Origin: Streptomyces sp. Edi4
GTDB taxonomy: Bacteria > Actinomycetota > Actinomycetes > Streptomycetales > Streptomycetaceae
Direction: 5' to 3'
DNA length: 64,000 nucleotides
Assembly: GCF_040253615.1 (NCBI RefSeq)
Contig: NZ_JBEJGY010000004.1
Location: forward strand, 3,038,001-3,102,000
The notes under the pieces are model-generated. The model was not told the origin of the DNA. It searched no databases and was given only the letters and a program-made list of their open reading frames with translations. The position numbers and the translations under genes were made by a program. Positions 51,807-60,985 of the stretch are shown in pieces (positions within the stretch are counted from its first letter, which is position 1; every line of letters begins with the position of its first letter).

Positions 51807-53144
51807 TCACACTTCGCCGCCCACGGGCGCCGCCTCCGCGCGTACCGGCGCCGGGGCGGGCCTGCGGACGTATACCGCCCAGGTGACCGCCGAGCACGCC
51901 GCGTAGCAGACCAGGAAGGCCGCGAAGGCGGCGGTGCCGGTGCCCGAGGTCTGGAAGGACTGGCGAAAGGCCAGGTTGACGGCGAGTCCGCCGAGCGCGC
52001 CGACCGCGCCGACCAGACCCATGGCCGCCCCCGAGACCCGCCGTCCCCGGTCCGCCGCCTCCCCTGCGGTCAGCCCCTGGGCGAGCGCCTTGGCCTGGAA
52101 GAGCGCGGGGATCATCTTGTACGTGGAGCCGTTGCCGAGCCCGCTGAGCGCGAACAGGGCGATGAACCCGGTCAGGAAGACCGGCAGCGAGGCGTGGAGC
52201 GAGGCGTACAGGACGACGCAGGTCGCCGCGGCCATCGCGGCGAAGTTGCCGAGGGTGATGCGGGCGCCGCCGTAGCGGTCGGCGAGCCGGCCGCCGAGGG
52301 GCCGGATCAGGGAGCCCAGCAGCGGCCCGACGAAGGTGAGCGAGGCCGCTTGCAGCGGGGTGCGTCCGAACTGGGTCTGGAGCACCAGGCCGAAGGCGAA
52401 GCTGTAGCCGATGAACGAGCCGAACGAGCCGAGGTAGAGGAACGCCATGATCCAGGTGTGAACGTCGCGCAGCGCTTCCTTGACGGCTCCGGTGTCGCCC
52501 CGCACCGGCGCCAGGTTGTCCATCCCGAGCGCGGCGGCGAGCCCGGCGAGCACGATGAGCGGCAGGTAGACGGCGAGCAGGACCCGGGGGTGGCCGGCCC
52601 CCGCCGTCGCGATGACGAGCAGCCCGACGAGCTGGACGACGGGTACGCCGATGTTGCCGCCGCCCGCGTTGAGGCCGAGCGCCCAGCCCTTCTCGCGGAG
52701 CGGGAAGAAGGCGTTGATGTTGGTCATCGAGGAGGCGAAGGTGCCGCCGCCGACCCCGGCGAGCGCGGCGACGAGCAGGAAGGTGGTGTACGAGGTGCCG
52801 GGGCGCATCGCCCACCACGCGGCGCCGGCCGGGACCAGGAGCAGCAGGGTGCTGAAGACGCTCCAGTCACGGCCGCCGAAGCGGGCGACGGCGAAGGTGT
52901 AGGGGATGCGGGCGAGGGCGCCGAGGAGGGTGGCGAGCGAGATGAGGATGAACTTGCCCGCCGGGTCCACTCCGTAGGCGGGGCCCATGAAGAGCACAAG
53001 GACCGACCACAGGCTCCAGACGGAGAACCCGATGTGTTCGCAGAACACGGACAGGTACAGGTTGCGCCGGGCGACGCGTGCGCCCGTGTGGCGCCAGAAG
53101 GTGTCGTCCTCCGGCTCCCACCGTTCGATCCATCGGCCGGTCAT
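51807..53144 (-). CDS. narK: Nitrate/nitrite MFS transporter NarK
   Basis: The 445-residue membrane protein has twelve helices and the nitrate-signature pattern of NNP transporters in two places: GVGGGTFASSMTNINAFFP in helix five and GLGNGSTYKMIPALFQAKA in helix eleven. The Arg residues that bind the anion lie at the helix two (ALARIPY) and helix eight positions. It starts with MTGRWIERWEPEDDTFW, a conserved cytoplasmic opening. Clear GGAGG before the ATG. It likely imports nitrate for assimilation, under nnaR control. Confidence 0.93.
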   Translation of the reverse strand: MTGRWIERWEPEDDTFWRHTGARVARRNLYLSVFCEHIGFSVWSLWSVLVLFMGPAYGVDPAGKFILISLATLLGALARIPYTFAVARFGGRDWSVFSTLLLLVPAGAAWWAMRPGTSYTTFLLVAALAGVGGGTFASSMTNINAFFPLREKGWALGLNAGGGNIGVPVVQLVGLLVIATAGAGHPRVLLAVYLPLIVLAGLAAALGMDNLAPVRGDTGAVKEALRDVHTWIMAFLYLGSFGSFIGYSFAFGLVLQTQFGRTPLQAASLTFVGPLLGSLIRPLGGRLADRYGGARITLGNFAAMAAATCVVLYASLHASLPVFLTGFIALFALSGLGNGSTYKMIPALFQAKALAQGLTAGEAADRGRRVSGAAMGLVGAVGALGGLAVNLAFRQSFQTSGTGTAAFAAFLVCYAACSAVTWAVYVRRPAPAPVRAEAAPVGGEV

Positions 53145-53154
53145 CGTGCCTCCA

Positions 53155-53184
53155 CGGTCGGTCCACCACTGGTGGGAGCGACCG
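53155..53184. promoter_or_regulatory. Nested dyad directly before narK
   Basis: Two palindromic shells share one centre: CCACCA-C-TGGTGG (53163-53175) inside CGGTCG (53155-53160) and CGACCG (53179-53184). It lies 10 bases upstream of the narK start, partly next to its ribosome site. On DNA it could be an operator; in RNA it would fold into a hairpin just before the Shine-Dalgarno. GlnR sites (GTNAC/GAAAC) do not match it. Confidence 0.5.
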
Positions 53185-53287
53185 TAGGGAGGCCGGGTTT
53201 CGCCCGCATGGCGCCCGGTGACCGGGGTGCAACCGTGTCTTCACGCGGTGCGGGCGGCGGCGGTGAGCCCGCCGCCGCCCACGGGGC

Positions 53288-54445
53288 TCACACGGGAAAG
53301 AGCCGTGGTGCGCGTTTGGCGGCCACGTCCTCGACCCAGCCGAAGCAGAGCACGCACAGGCCGACCAGGAACCAGGTCACCGCGAGGACCGGCCATGAGC
53401 TGTTGAGGAACTTGCCCGCGCCCGCGAGCGCGTGGATGCTCCACAGGTCGTCCCAGACGGTGGCGGCGACCAGGATGCACAGGTTGTGCCAGAGGTAGAC
53501 CGTCACGGCGCGGGAGTTGAGCAGGGTGATCACCCGGTCCCAGCGACGCAGCGGGGCCGGCCACTGGGCCCACGAGGGGCTGATGTGCAGCAGCAGGAGC
53601 ACCGACCCGAGCGACCACAGGGCCTGGGCGAGCGGGATGGAGTCCAGTTCGGTGGAGCCGGTGACGGAGTACCCGCCGTGCACCGCCCACGCGTAGCCCA
53701 GGGCCATCACGATCGGGGCGAGCGAGGGCACCAGATAGCCCGGCACCTTGCGCAGCACGCCCGCCTGGTGGGCCATGCCGAGGATCCAGCAGGCGCCGAA
53801 CGTGGCGAAGTCGGTGAGCGCGGAGTCGACGCGCCCGGGAAGGCCGAGGTCGACGAACTCCAGGAGCGCGCAGAGCGCGACCGGGGCGAGGACGGTGGGC
53901 CAGGCGGCGCGGCGCAGCATCGCCCGGAAGAGCGGCGAGAGCAGCACGAACCACAGGTAGGCCCGCAGGTACCAGAGCGGTTCGGCGAGGTTGGCACCCC
54001 AGTTGTCGCCGAGGACGTGGTGGATGCCGGGCAGGCCGGCCGCGTACGGCGGATCGCTCAGCGGGACCACCCAGAACAGCAGGTGCCCCCACCACCACGC
54101 GGGGTGCCCCTCGGAGCCGGGTCCCCAGCCCTGCGCGAGCATGCCGGTGATCCCGACCGCGCCGAGCAGCCACATCGGGGGCAGCAGGCGGCGCATCCGG
54201 CCGCGGACGACCTGGAGGGCGGGCCGCTTCAGGGAGCGGGACATCAGGTTGCCTGCGAGCGCGAACATCACGCCCATGGAAGGGAAGGCGAGCGGCAGCC
54301 AGGCCCAGCCCATGAGGTGGTAGAGCACCACCCGGAACAGGGCCAGGGCGCGCAGGAAGTCGAAGTACCGGTCGCGCGCGGGCACCCGGGGTGCCGGGGC
54401 GGGCGCCGTCGCCACCGCCTGGGGCACCTCCACGTACGAACTCAT
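53288..54445 (-). CDS. matC: Membrane acyltransferase (acyltransferase 3 family) of the mat locus
   Basis: The 385-residue protein has about ten membrane helices and the acyltransferase-3 pattern: RDRYFDFLRALALFRVVLYHLMGW with the family FDxLRxxA start and the conserved His in YHL, followed by FALAGNLMSRSL. Such enzymes acylate exported sugars. It overlaps the bifunctional polysaccharide synthase gene by 4 bases (ATGA), so it likely modifies that polymer, for example by O-acetylation. The symbol matC is from recalled S. coelicolor order (SCO2961-2963) and is tentative. Confidence 0.75.
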   Translation of the reverse strand: MSSYVEVPQAVATAPAPAPRVPARDRYFDFLRALALFRVVLYHLMGWAWLPLAFPSMGVMFALAGNLMSRSLKRPALQVVRGRMRRLLPPMWLLGAVGITGMLAQGWGPGSEGHPAWWWGHLLFWVVPLSDPPYAAGLPGIHHVLGDNWGANLAEPLWYLRAYLWFVLLSPLFRAMLRRAAWPTVLAPVALCALLEFVDLGLPGRVDSALTDFATFGACWILGMAHQAGVLRKVPGYLVPSLAPIVMALGYAWAVHGGYSVTGSTELDSIPLAQALWSLGSVLLLLHISPSWAQWPAPLRRWDRVITLLNSRAVTVYLWHNLCILVAATVWDDLWSIHALAGAGKFLNSSWPVLAVTWFLVGLCVLCFGWVEDVAAKRAPRLFPV

Positions 54446-56595
54446 CGCGCGGCCTTCCGCTCGGCCGGGTTGCCGGGCGCCTCGACCACGCCGGTGCGGC
54501 GCAGCTTCTGCCAGCGAAGGCGGCCGCCGGTCACCGCGGTGATCCAGGACTGGAGCAGCACGACGTACATCAACTGCCGGTACAGGACCTGCTGGAGGGG
54601 CAGCGACAGGAGGTGGGTCAGGCGTTCCTTGTCGAGCCGGAAGGCGTACGCCGCGCACACCCCCTGGATCGCGAGCACGACGAGCCAGGCCACGATGGTC
54701 TGCTCGGTCTTGCCGAAGACGATCCCGTACAGCAGGAAGATGTCGATGAGCGGCGCGAGCAGCGGGGCCACGACCATGAACAGGGCGACAAGGGGCAGGC
54801 CGACGCGGCCGAAACGGCCGGACGCGCCCCGGTCCTTGACGGCGCCCCGGTGCTTCCAGATCGCCTGCATGGTGCCGTAGGACCAGCGGTAGCGCTGCGA
54901 CCAGAGCTGCTGGACGGACTCGGGGGCCTCGGTCCAGGCGCGGGCGTTCTCGGAGTAGACCACGCGCCAGCCGTCCCGGTGGATGGCCATGGTGATGTCG
55001 GTGTCCTCGGCGAGGGTGTCCTCGCTCATGCCGCCGACGCGTTCCAGGGCCTGGCGGCGGAAGGCGCCGACCGCGCCGGGGATGGTGGGCATGATGCCCA
55101 TCAGGTCGTACATGCGGCGGTCGAGGTTGAAGCCCATGACGTACTCGATGTGCTGCCAGGCGCCGATGAGCGAGTCGCGGTTGCCGACCTTGGCGTTGCC
55201 CGCGACGGCTCCCACGCGTGTGTTGCCGAAGGGCTGCACCAGTTCGCGCACGGTGGACGGCTCGAAGACGGTGTCGCCGTCCATCATGACGACGAGTTCG
55301 TAACGGGCGTGCGCGATGCCGTTGTTGAGGGCGGCGGGCTTGCCCGCGTTCTCCTGGCGCACCACACGCACATTGGGGTAGCCGAGCGCTTCGACGATGT
55401 CGGCGGTGCCGTCGCTCGAACCGTCATCGATCACGATCACTTCGATCGGATGATCGCTCGCCATGAGCGAACGAACGGTATTGGCGATGCATTCACGCTC
55501 GTTGTACGCGGGCACGAGCACCGAGACCGGTTCGGTGACCGGCGCTCCCCATTGGAAGCCCTTGCCGCGCACCTTGCGGGCGTGCGCGAAGGACAGCACC
55601 AGCATCAGGCCGAAGCGGGCGAAGACGAGCACGCCGACGACGGCGAGGCCGACGACCAGGAAGTCGGTGGTGTGCTCCGCCACCTGGACGGCGCCGACGA
55701 ACGCCTCGCCCTTCCACAGGTCCATGCCGCTGACCGGGGTCAGGGCGCTGGGAGCGCCGAGCGCGGTGGTGAGGTTGACGAAGGTGTAGCCCGATTCCTG
55801 CATGTCCGGCAGGAACTTGTCGAGCGCGGCCACGGTCTGCGAGCGGTCGCCGCCGAAGTCGTGCATCAGGACGATGGCGCCCTTGTCGTCCTCCGGGGTG
55901 GCGTTGTGAATGATCTTCTTGACGCCTGGCCGCTTCCAGTCCTCGCTGTCGGTGGAGTCGAGGGCCACGACGTAGCCCTTGCTGCCGACGTACTGGACGA
56001 CCGGCCAGGTGTCGTTGTCCATGGCGTCGGCGAAGGAGGAGTACGGCGGCCGGAACAGCGAGCTGTGCACGCCGGCCGCGCCAGCGAGCGCCAGTTGGTT
56101 CTCGGAGAGCTCGCGGTCGATGCGCGACTTGGACTGGTAGGACAGATCGGGGTGGTTGAAGGTGTGCAGACCCACCTCGTGGCCCTCGGCGACCATGCGT
56201 TTGATGAGGTCCGGGTAGCGCGAGGCGTTGGTGCCGGTCACGAAGAAGACGGCGTGCGCGTGGTACTTCTTCAGCTCGTCGAGGACCTTGGGGGTCCAGG
56301 TCGGGTCCGGGCCGTCGTCGAAGGTGATGACGATCTTGTGGTCCGGGATCTGGAGGCTGACCGGCTTGCCGGGGGTGCGCGCGTCGATGACCGGGCCACC
56401 GTCGATGATCTTGTCCGGGACCCTGTCGGTGGGCGCGGGGTCGCGCACGCGGTGGTCCGCGGAGATCTCGCTGTGCACATAGCCGCGCAGCATCAGCATC
56501 GCGACGAGCGCGACGAGCAGCAGCAGCGGCAGCAGATAGCGCATGGGCAGCCGCTTGCGCCGCATGGGCCGCGGCTTGGCCTTGGTGGTTCTCAT
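54442..56595 (-). CDS. matB: Bifunctional polysaccharide deacetylase-glycosyltransferase 2, PNAG-type synthase
   Basis: The 717-residue protein combines two enzymes. After one membrane helix (about 19-37) an extracellular NodB deacetylase domain has TFDDGPD (91-97) and the metal pair H144/H148 in HTFNHP. After a second helix (about 312-336) comes a cytoplasmic GT2 domain with DDGSSDG (390-396), DGDT (439-442), the base ED (530-531) and QRYRW (567-571), then membrane helices. It should polymerise and partly deacetylate a beta-1,6-GlcNAc-like chain on one peptide. In S. coelicolor MatB is required for pellet formation through such a polymer. Coupled to matC by overlap. Confidence 0.9.
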   Translation of the reverse strand: MRTTKAKPRPMRRKRLPMRYLLPLLLLVALVAMLMLRGYVHSEISADHRVRDPAPTDRVPDKIIDGGPVIDARTPGKPVSLQIPDHKIVITFDDGPDPTWTPKVLDELKKYHAHAVFFVTGTNASRYPDLIKRMVAEGHEVGLHTFNHPDLSYQSKSRIDRELSENQLALAGAAGVHSSLFRPPYSSFADAMDNDTWPVVQYVGSKGYVVALDSTDSEDWKRPGVKKIIHNATPEDDKGAIVLMHDFGGDRSQTVAALDKFLPDMQESGYTFVNLTTALGAPSALTPVSGMDLWKGEAFVGAVQVAEHTTDFLVVGLAVVGVLVFARFGLMLVLSFAHARKVRGKGFQWGAPVTEPVSVLVPAYNERECIANTVRSLMASDHPIEVIVIDDGSSDGTADIVEALGYPNVRVVRQENAGKPAALNNGIAHARYELVVMMDGDTVFEPSTVRELVQPFGNTRVGAVAGNAKVGNRDSLIGAWQHIEYVMGFNLDRRMYDLMGIMPTIPGAVGAFRRQALERVGGMSEDTLAEDTDITMAIHRDGWRVVYSENARAWTEAPESVQQLWSQRYRWSYGTMQAIWKHRGAVKDRGASGRFGRVGLPLVALFMVVAPLLAPLIDIFLLYGIVFGKTEQTIVAWLVVLAIQGVCAAYAFRLDKERLTHLLSLPLQQVLYRQLMYVVLLQSWITAVTGGRLRWQKLRRTGVVEAPGNPAERKAAR

Positions 56596-56781
56596 GGCAG
56601 GTGTCGTTACGCCTTCGGGCCGGTACGCCGACGTGGCCGTACGGGGTTGGTGCTGAGGGTTGCCGGCGCGCCCTGGACCACTGCGGGCGGGCCGGGAGGG
56701 GGGTGCCGGGCGCCGGGGTGCCGGCGGGGTGCGGGAGTTCGGGCGGGCCGCGCCGGGCGGCCCCGCGGGCGGCCTCTCGGC

Positions 56782-58071
56782 TCAGGCGCCGGTCTTGCCG
56801 CCGGAGGGCGAGACCGCGTGGCCGGCCGGCTTGGAGGCGGTGCCCGCGGGCGGGGACGCCTTGGTATTCACCGGGATGTGTCCCGTGACCGGGGTCGCGC
56901 CGTGCGGGAGCTTGCCGGCGGGCTTGGATGCCTTGGGCGAGGGCGCCTTGGGGACGGTGTGCGTGGGCGCCGTGATCTTCTTCGGGGACGCCTTGGGCTC
57001 CGGGGCCTGCGAGGAGGCCGCCTGCGGGGGCGCCGTCACGGCGTCGGCCTTGCCGCCGCCGTCGGGGATCGTCAGGCTCGGGGCGGTGGCGCTGCCGCCG
57101 AGCAGCGAGCCGACGAGCGCGGCGGCGAAGCCGGTCGCGGCGAGGCCGAAGACCCAGCCGAGCCAGCGCACCTTCTTGCCTCGGCGCCCGCTGGAGTCGA
57201 CGAACACGGGCCGGTCGTGGCCGCGCTGGCTCGGTATGGCGGCGAGCGGCCGGAAGATGGGGATCTTCTGCGTGGCCGACCGCTCCACCTCGCTCTGCGC
57301 CCCGCCCTCGGCCACCCGGCCCGCCCCACCAGCCCGGCCGCCCTCCTGCGCCGCGCCCACCCCGCCCGCCCACGCGGACGCACCCGACGCGACGACCCGG
57401 TCGAGGGGCCGCAGCTTGGTCGTCCGGTCCTCCAGCTCGGGCCGCGCCGCCGCACGGTCGGCGGGGGCGGGCTTGGTCAAGCGGTCGGCGGAGGGCGGCG
57501 GGGTGGCGGTCCGGGCCACGGGCCCCGGGCCGCTCACCCGGTCGTCGGCCTGGGCGTTGGCCTGGGCGTTGGCGGTCCGGCCCACGGGCTGGGGCTGAGG
57601 CCGGAGGGCTGTCCGGTCGAGGGGCCGCAGCTTGGTCGTCCCGTCCTCCAGCTCGGGCCGCGCGGCCGCACGGTCGGCGGGGGCGGGCTTGGTCAAGCGG
57701 TCGGCGGGGGCGGGCTTGGTCAAGCGGTCGGCGGGGGCAGGCTTGGTCAAGCGGTCGGCGGCGGGCGGCGGGGTGGCGGCCGCGTCGGCGGGCCGGGGGG
57801 CGGTCCCGTCGGTGGGCTGCGTGGCGGACACCCGGGCCGCTGGGGCCGGCTGGGACACCCGGGCGGTGAGCTGAGCCGTGGGGGCCGTGGCGGTGGCCTG
57901 GGCCGGGCGGGGGCGGGGGGCGGGCGCCGAGGGCCGCTCCGTGGGCCCGGGTGCGCTCAACGGCTCGGCCAGGACGCCGAGTTGCATCGTCGCGTCGTGC
58001 TGCGGGTGTTCCTTGGCCGCGCGTCCGGCCGGGGGCTGTCCGCCCGGCCCGCTGTCTATCCGACTGTCCAT
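56782..58071 (-). CDS. matA: Repeat-rich single-helix membrane protein of the mat locus
   Basis: The 429-residue protein has a long Pro/Ala/Arg/Thr-rich cytoplasmic part (1-320), one membrane helix (about 325-350, WLGWVFGLAATGFAAALVG) and a short Pro/Lys-rich exterior tail. The cytoplasmic part has DRLTKPAPA as a nine-residue unit three times in a row plus a fourth copy elsewhere, and the block AARPELED-TTKLRPLDR twice. ATG 58071 is preferred, with GGAG upstream; a GTG four codons before it is possible. It lies 186 bases ahead of matB on the same strand, so it likely belongs to the same unit and may organise the synthase. Confidence 0.7.
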   Translation of the reverse strand: MDSRIDSGPGGQPPAGRAAKEHPQHDATMQLGVLAEPLSAPGPTERPSAPAPRPRPAQATATAPTAQLTARVSQPAPAARVSATQPTDGTAPRPADAAATPPPAADRLTKPAPADRLTKPAPADRLTKPAPADRAAARPELEDGTTKLRPLDRTALRPQPQPVGRTANAQANAQADDRVSGPGPVARTATPPPSADRLTKPAPADRAAARPELEDRTTKLRPLDRVVASGASAWAGGVGAAQEGGRAGGAGRVAEGGAQSEVERSATQKIPIFRPLAAIPSQRGHDRPVFVDSSGRRGKKVRWLGWVFGLAATGFAAALVGSLLGGSATAPSLTIPDGGGKADAVTAPPQAASSQAPEPKASPKKITAPTHTVPKAPSPKASKPAGKLPHGATPVTGHIPVNTKASPPAGTASKPAGHAVSPSGGKTGA

Positions 58072-58133
58072 GTTCGTACGCACTCCCTGAATGTGTTCGC
58101 GGGTTGCGCGCACGACTCCCGGGCACCACCTCC

Positions 58134-58159
58134 GGAACGGGGAAAACCCCACCCGTTCC
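58134..58159. terminator. Stem-loop downstream of the LysR gene
   Basis: A perfect 8-bp stem (GGAACGGG/CCCGTTCC) closes a 10-base loop. It lies 65 bases past the LysR stop codon and before the matA upstream region, so it separates the two. Confidence 0.6.
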
Positions 58160-58224
58160 TCGCGCCCCCACTATCCCGCCGCACCCGGGCGTTGAATGTA
58201 GCGCACGCTGCTGTGGACATGTAT

Positions 58225-59235
58225 TCACGTATCGCGTGATGTTCGCCTTAGGCCGCCCACACCTGGGGCATACGGCTCCATCAAGGACAAGTCGGGCTCG
58301 GGCAGCCAGCTTCGCGGGGGCCGCGTCAGCCATCCGCGCCGTGCCGCCGCCGCGTCGGCCACCCGGCGCAGGGCGCCGAGACCCGGGTGCGAGAACCCCG
58401 CGCGCCACACCATCGACACCGGCGCGAGCGGCACGGGCGCGGTCAGCGGGCGCACGACCATGCCGGGCACCTCCATGAAGTCGGTACTGGCCAGCACCGA
58501 CCAGCCCCGCTTGCGCACCACCCGTACGAACTCCTCCTCGCCCGCGATCTCCGGGAACGGCGCGGCCGCCTCGATGCCGCGCCCCGCGAAGAGCCGCCGG
58601 GCCGGATCGGTCCACTCCAGGGTGGCCGGGTTGCCCGCCGCCACGTACAGCGTCTCGCCGGCCAGCGCGTCCACCGGCACCTCGGCCAGACCCGCGAGGC
58701 GGTGCCCCGCGTCGAGCAGCACCGCCATCCGCTCGAAGCGCACCGGCTGGTGGTCGAGCCCGGCCAGGACCTCGGGCCCGAGCCCGGCCACCCGACCGAA
58801 GGAGACGTCGACGCGTCCGGCCAGGATCTCGGCGGCCGCCCCGGTGAGGCCGCTGATGTACCGGGCCACGAACTCGACGCCTGGCGCCTCGGCCCGGGCT
58901 GCCGCCAGCACCCGCGCGCCGGTGCCGACCGGCGCCGAGATGTCGACGACGAGCGGCCGCTCCTCCGCGCCGCCGACCCAGGCCGCGCGCAGCTCGTCGT
59001 GCGCGGCGAGCACCCGGCGGGCGTACGGCAGCAGGCGCGCGCCGTCCGCCGTGAGCGCCACCGCGCGGGTGGTACGCACGAACAGTTCGGCCCCCAACTC
59101 CCGCTCCAGGCGCCGGACATCACGGCTCAGGGCCTGCTGGGCGACGAAGAGCCGGGCGGCGGCACGGGTGAAGTGCGACTCCTCGGCGACGGCCAAGAAG
59201 GAGCGCAGCAGACGGGGGTCGGCGTCACGGGGCAC
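58225..59235 (-). CDS. LysR family transcriptional regulator
   Basis: The 336-residue protein has a LysR helix-turn-helix at its start (LLRSFLAVAEESHFTRAAAR then AQQALSRDVRRLERELG) and a two-lobed LysR substrate domain (about 90-300). GTG 59235 was taken as start because it fits the family N-terminus; TTG 59247 is an alternative and the frame stays open further upstream through low-complexity sequence. It is divergent from an MFS gene and probably controls it. The tail past residue 310 is Pro/Arg/Ser-rich. Confidence 0.82.
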   Translation of the reverse strand: MPRDADPRLLRSFLAVAEESHFTRAAARLFVAQQALSRDVRRLERELGAELFVRTTRAVALTADGARLLPYARRVLAAHDELRAAWVGGAEERPLVVDISAPVGTGARVLAAARAEAPGVEFVARYISGLTGAAAEILAGRVDVSFGRVAGLGPEVLAGLDHQPVRFERMAVLLDAGHRLAGLAEVPVDALAGETLYVAAGNPATLEWTDPARRLFAGRGIEAAAPFPEIAGEEEFVRVVRKRGWSVLASTDFMEVPGMVVRPLTAPVPLAPVSMVWRAGFSHPGLGALRRVADAAAARRGWLTRPPRSWLPEPDLSLMEPYAPGVGGLRRTSRDT

Positions 59236-59336
59236 GCGGGCAGTCAACCGCACGCCGCGCGTTGACAACAAGAGTGCGTGAATGGGCGCTGAGCAGGTGT
59301 TGGACCGCTGTGCGCGGCGACGGAAAGGATCGGGCC

Positions 59337-60899
59337 ATGCCGCCCACGCCCCCGCACGCCCACCCGCCGAACCCGCCGAACCCGCCGAGCCCGTCGAGCC
59401 CGTCGAGCCCGTCGAAGCCATCGAACCCGCCGACCTCGGCGAAGCCATCGAGGCCATCGAGGCCGCCGAACTCATCGAGCTCGTCAAAGCCTTCGAGCTC
59501 GTCGAGCCCGGCGAAGCCGCCGAACCCGGCGACCCCGGCGAAGCCATCGAGCCAGACGACCCCACCGAACCCATCGAACCCATCGACGCCGGCGAACTCA
59601 TCGAGCTCGTCGAAGCCTTCGGGCCTGTCGAGCCCGGCGAAGCCGCCAAGCCACCCGACCCCGGCGAAGCCGGCGAAGCCTTCGAGCCCGTCGAACCCTT
59701 ACCTCCGCCTCCTGCGCACCCCGGGCGCCCTCGCCTTCACGTTGGGCAATCTGCTCGCCCGGCTTCCCATGGGCATGTTCAGCGTGAGCGCCGTCCTCAT
59801 GATCTCGGGGTCGCGCGGTTCCTACGCCCTGGCGGGTGCGGTCACCGCGACCGGTCTCGCCGCGACCGCCCTGGTGGCCCCCTGGACGGCCCGGCTCGTC
59901 GACCGGCACGGACAGGCCCGGGTCGCCGTACCCGCCACGGCGATCGCGGTCGCCGGTTCGCTCGCGCTGCTGCTGTGCGTGCGCCTGGGCGCCCCCGACT
60001 GGACACTGTTCGCCGCGTACGCCGCTACCGCCACCACCCCCAACACCGGCGGGATGTCCCGTGCCCGCTGGGCCCATCTGTTCAGCGGCCCGTCGCCGGC
60101 GGACGCGGCCGCCCTGCACACCGCCAACTCCTTCGAACAGGCCGCCGACGAGCTCTGTTTCCTGGCCGGTCCGGTCGCCGCCGCCTTTCTGTGCTCGGCC
60201 CTGTTCCCCGAGGCCGGCACCCTCGTCGGGACGGTGCTCCTGATGACGAGCGTGCTGATCTTCGCCGCCCAGCGCGCCACCGAGCCGCCCGCCGTACCCC
60301 GTACGAAGACCTCCAAGTCCCCGGTCCGCGTCCGGGGGTTCGTCCCGCTGCTCGCCGTCTTCGTGGCCACCGGCGCGGTGTTCGGCGCCCTGGAGATCAC
60401 GACCATCGCGTACGCCGACGCGCTCGGCCACCGCGCCGCCGCCGGTGCGGTGCTCGCGCTCCAGGCGGCCGGGTCCTGCGCCGCCGGTCTCGCCTACGGC
60501 GCCCTGCGCCCGGCCCGCCGCGCGGCCGGGCGGCTCGTGGTGTGTGTCGCGGCCATGAGCGCCCTGATGTGCCTCCCGCTGCTGGCGGCGCGTGCGGACG
60601 GCTCGCTGCCCGTGCTCGCGGCGGCGCTGCTGTGCGCGGGCGCCGCCACCGCGCCCACCATGGTCACGGGCATGACGCTGATACAGCGGCGCACCCCGCG
60701 CGGCCGGCTGAACGAGGGCATGACGCTCGCCGTCACCGCGATCCTCGGCGGCATCGCGCTCGGCTCGGCGGCCGGTGGCCAGGTCATCGCTCAAGCGGAC
60801 GCCGTGATGGGCTACTTGGTCCCGGTCTGCGCGGCGGCCGTCGCCCTGGTGGTGTGCGTCGCGGGACACGGGCGGTACTCTGCACCGCCCCGCCGATGA
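59337..60899 (+). CDS. MFS transporter with repeat-expanded N-terminus
   Basis: The 520-residue protein has a normal twelve-helix MFS body from about residue 124 on (YLRLLRTPGALAFTLGNLLAR, then LPMGMFSVSAVLMISG; ARLVDRHGQARVAVP as loop motif). Before it are about 120 residues of Pro/Ser/Lys/Asn low complexity from a DNA repeat, whereas relatives begin a few residues before the first helix. GGAAAGGA before ATG 59337 makes that start real, and no ATG or GTG lies between the repeat and the core. It is paired with the divergent LysR gene. Substrate unknown. Confidence 0.8.
   Translation: MPPTPPHAHPPNPPNPPSPSSPSSPSKPSNPPTSAKPSRPSRPPNSSSSSKPSSSSSPAKPPNPATPAKPSSQTTPPNPSNPSTPANSSSSSKPSGLSSPAKPPSHPTPAKPAKPSSPSNPYLRLLRTPGALAFTLGNLLARLPMGMFSVSAVLMISGSRGSYALAGAVTATGLAATALVAPWTARLVDRHGQARVAVPATAIAVAGSLALLLCVRLGAPDWTLFAAYAATATTPNTGGMSRARWAHLFSGPSPADAAALHTANSFEQAADELCFLAGPVAAAFLCSALFPEAGTLVGTVLLMTSVLIFAAQRATEPPAVPRTKTSKSPVRVRGFVPLLAVFVATGAVFGALEITTIAYADALGHRAAAGAVLALQAAGSCAAGLAYGALRPARRAAGRLVVCVAAMSALMCLPLLAARADGSLPVLAAALLCAGAATAPTMVTGMTLIQRRTPRGRLNEGMTLAVTAILGGIALGSAAGGQVIAQADAVMGYLVPVCAAAVALVVCVAGHGRYSAPPRR
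59361..59702. repeat. 9-bp repeat array with 126-bp higher-order unit
   Basis: About 38 imperfect copies of a 9-bp unit (gcc-[ac]-rich, such as GAGCCCGTC and GAACCCGCC) fill the 5' part of the MFS gene. A higher-order repeat of 126 bp is clear: CTCATCGAGCTCGTC at 59471 and again at 59597, with about 84 bases of matching sequence after each. Because 9 and 126 are multiples of three, all six frames remain open and encode simple sequence. Confidence 0.85.
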
Positions 60900-60985
60900 G
60901 CGGGGCATCTCCCTCCGCTTGCGACACCGCTCAGGGGCGGCCCCCTCCGCCCGCGTGTCCGCGTAACGAAGAAAGGCCTTTCCCC

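Noticed and set aside
53185..53240. GlnR box upstream of narK
   Set aside because: A GTCAC and a GAAAC can be found on the minus strand, but the 16-base gap does not fit the a-site/b-site spacing of GlnR boxes.
54391..58239. Long open frame on the plus strand opposite the mat genes
   Set aside because: Same cause: it mirrors matA, matB and matC, whose protein motifs are clear on the other strand.
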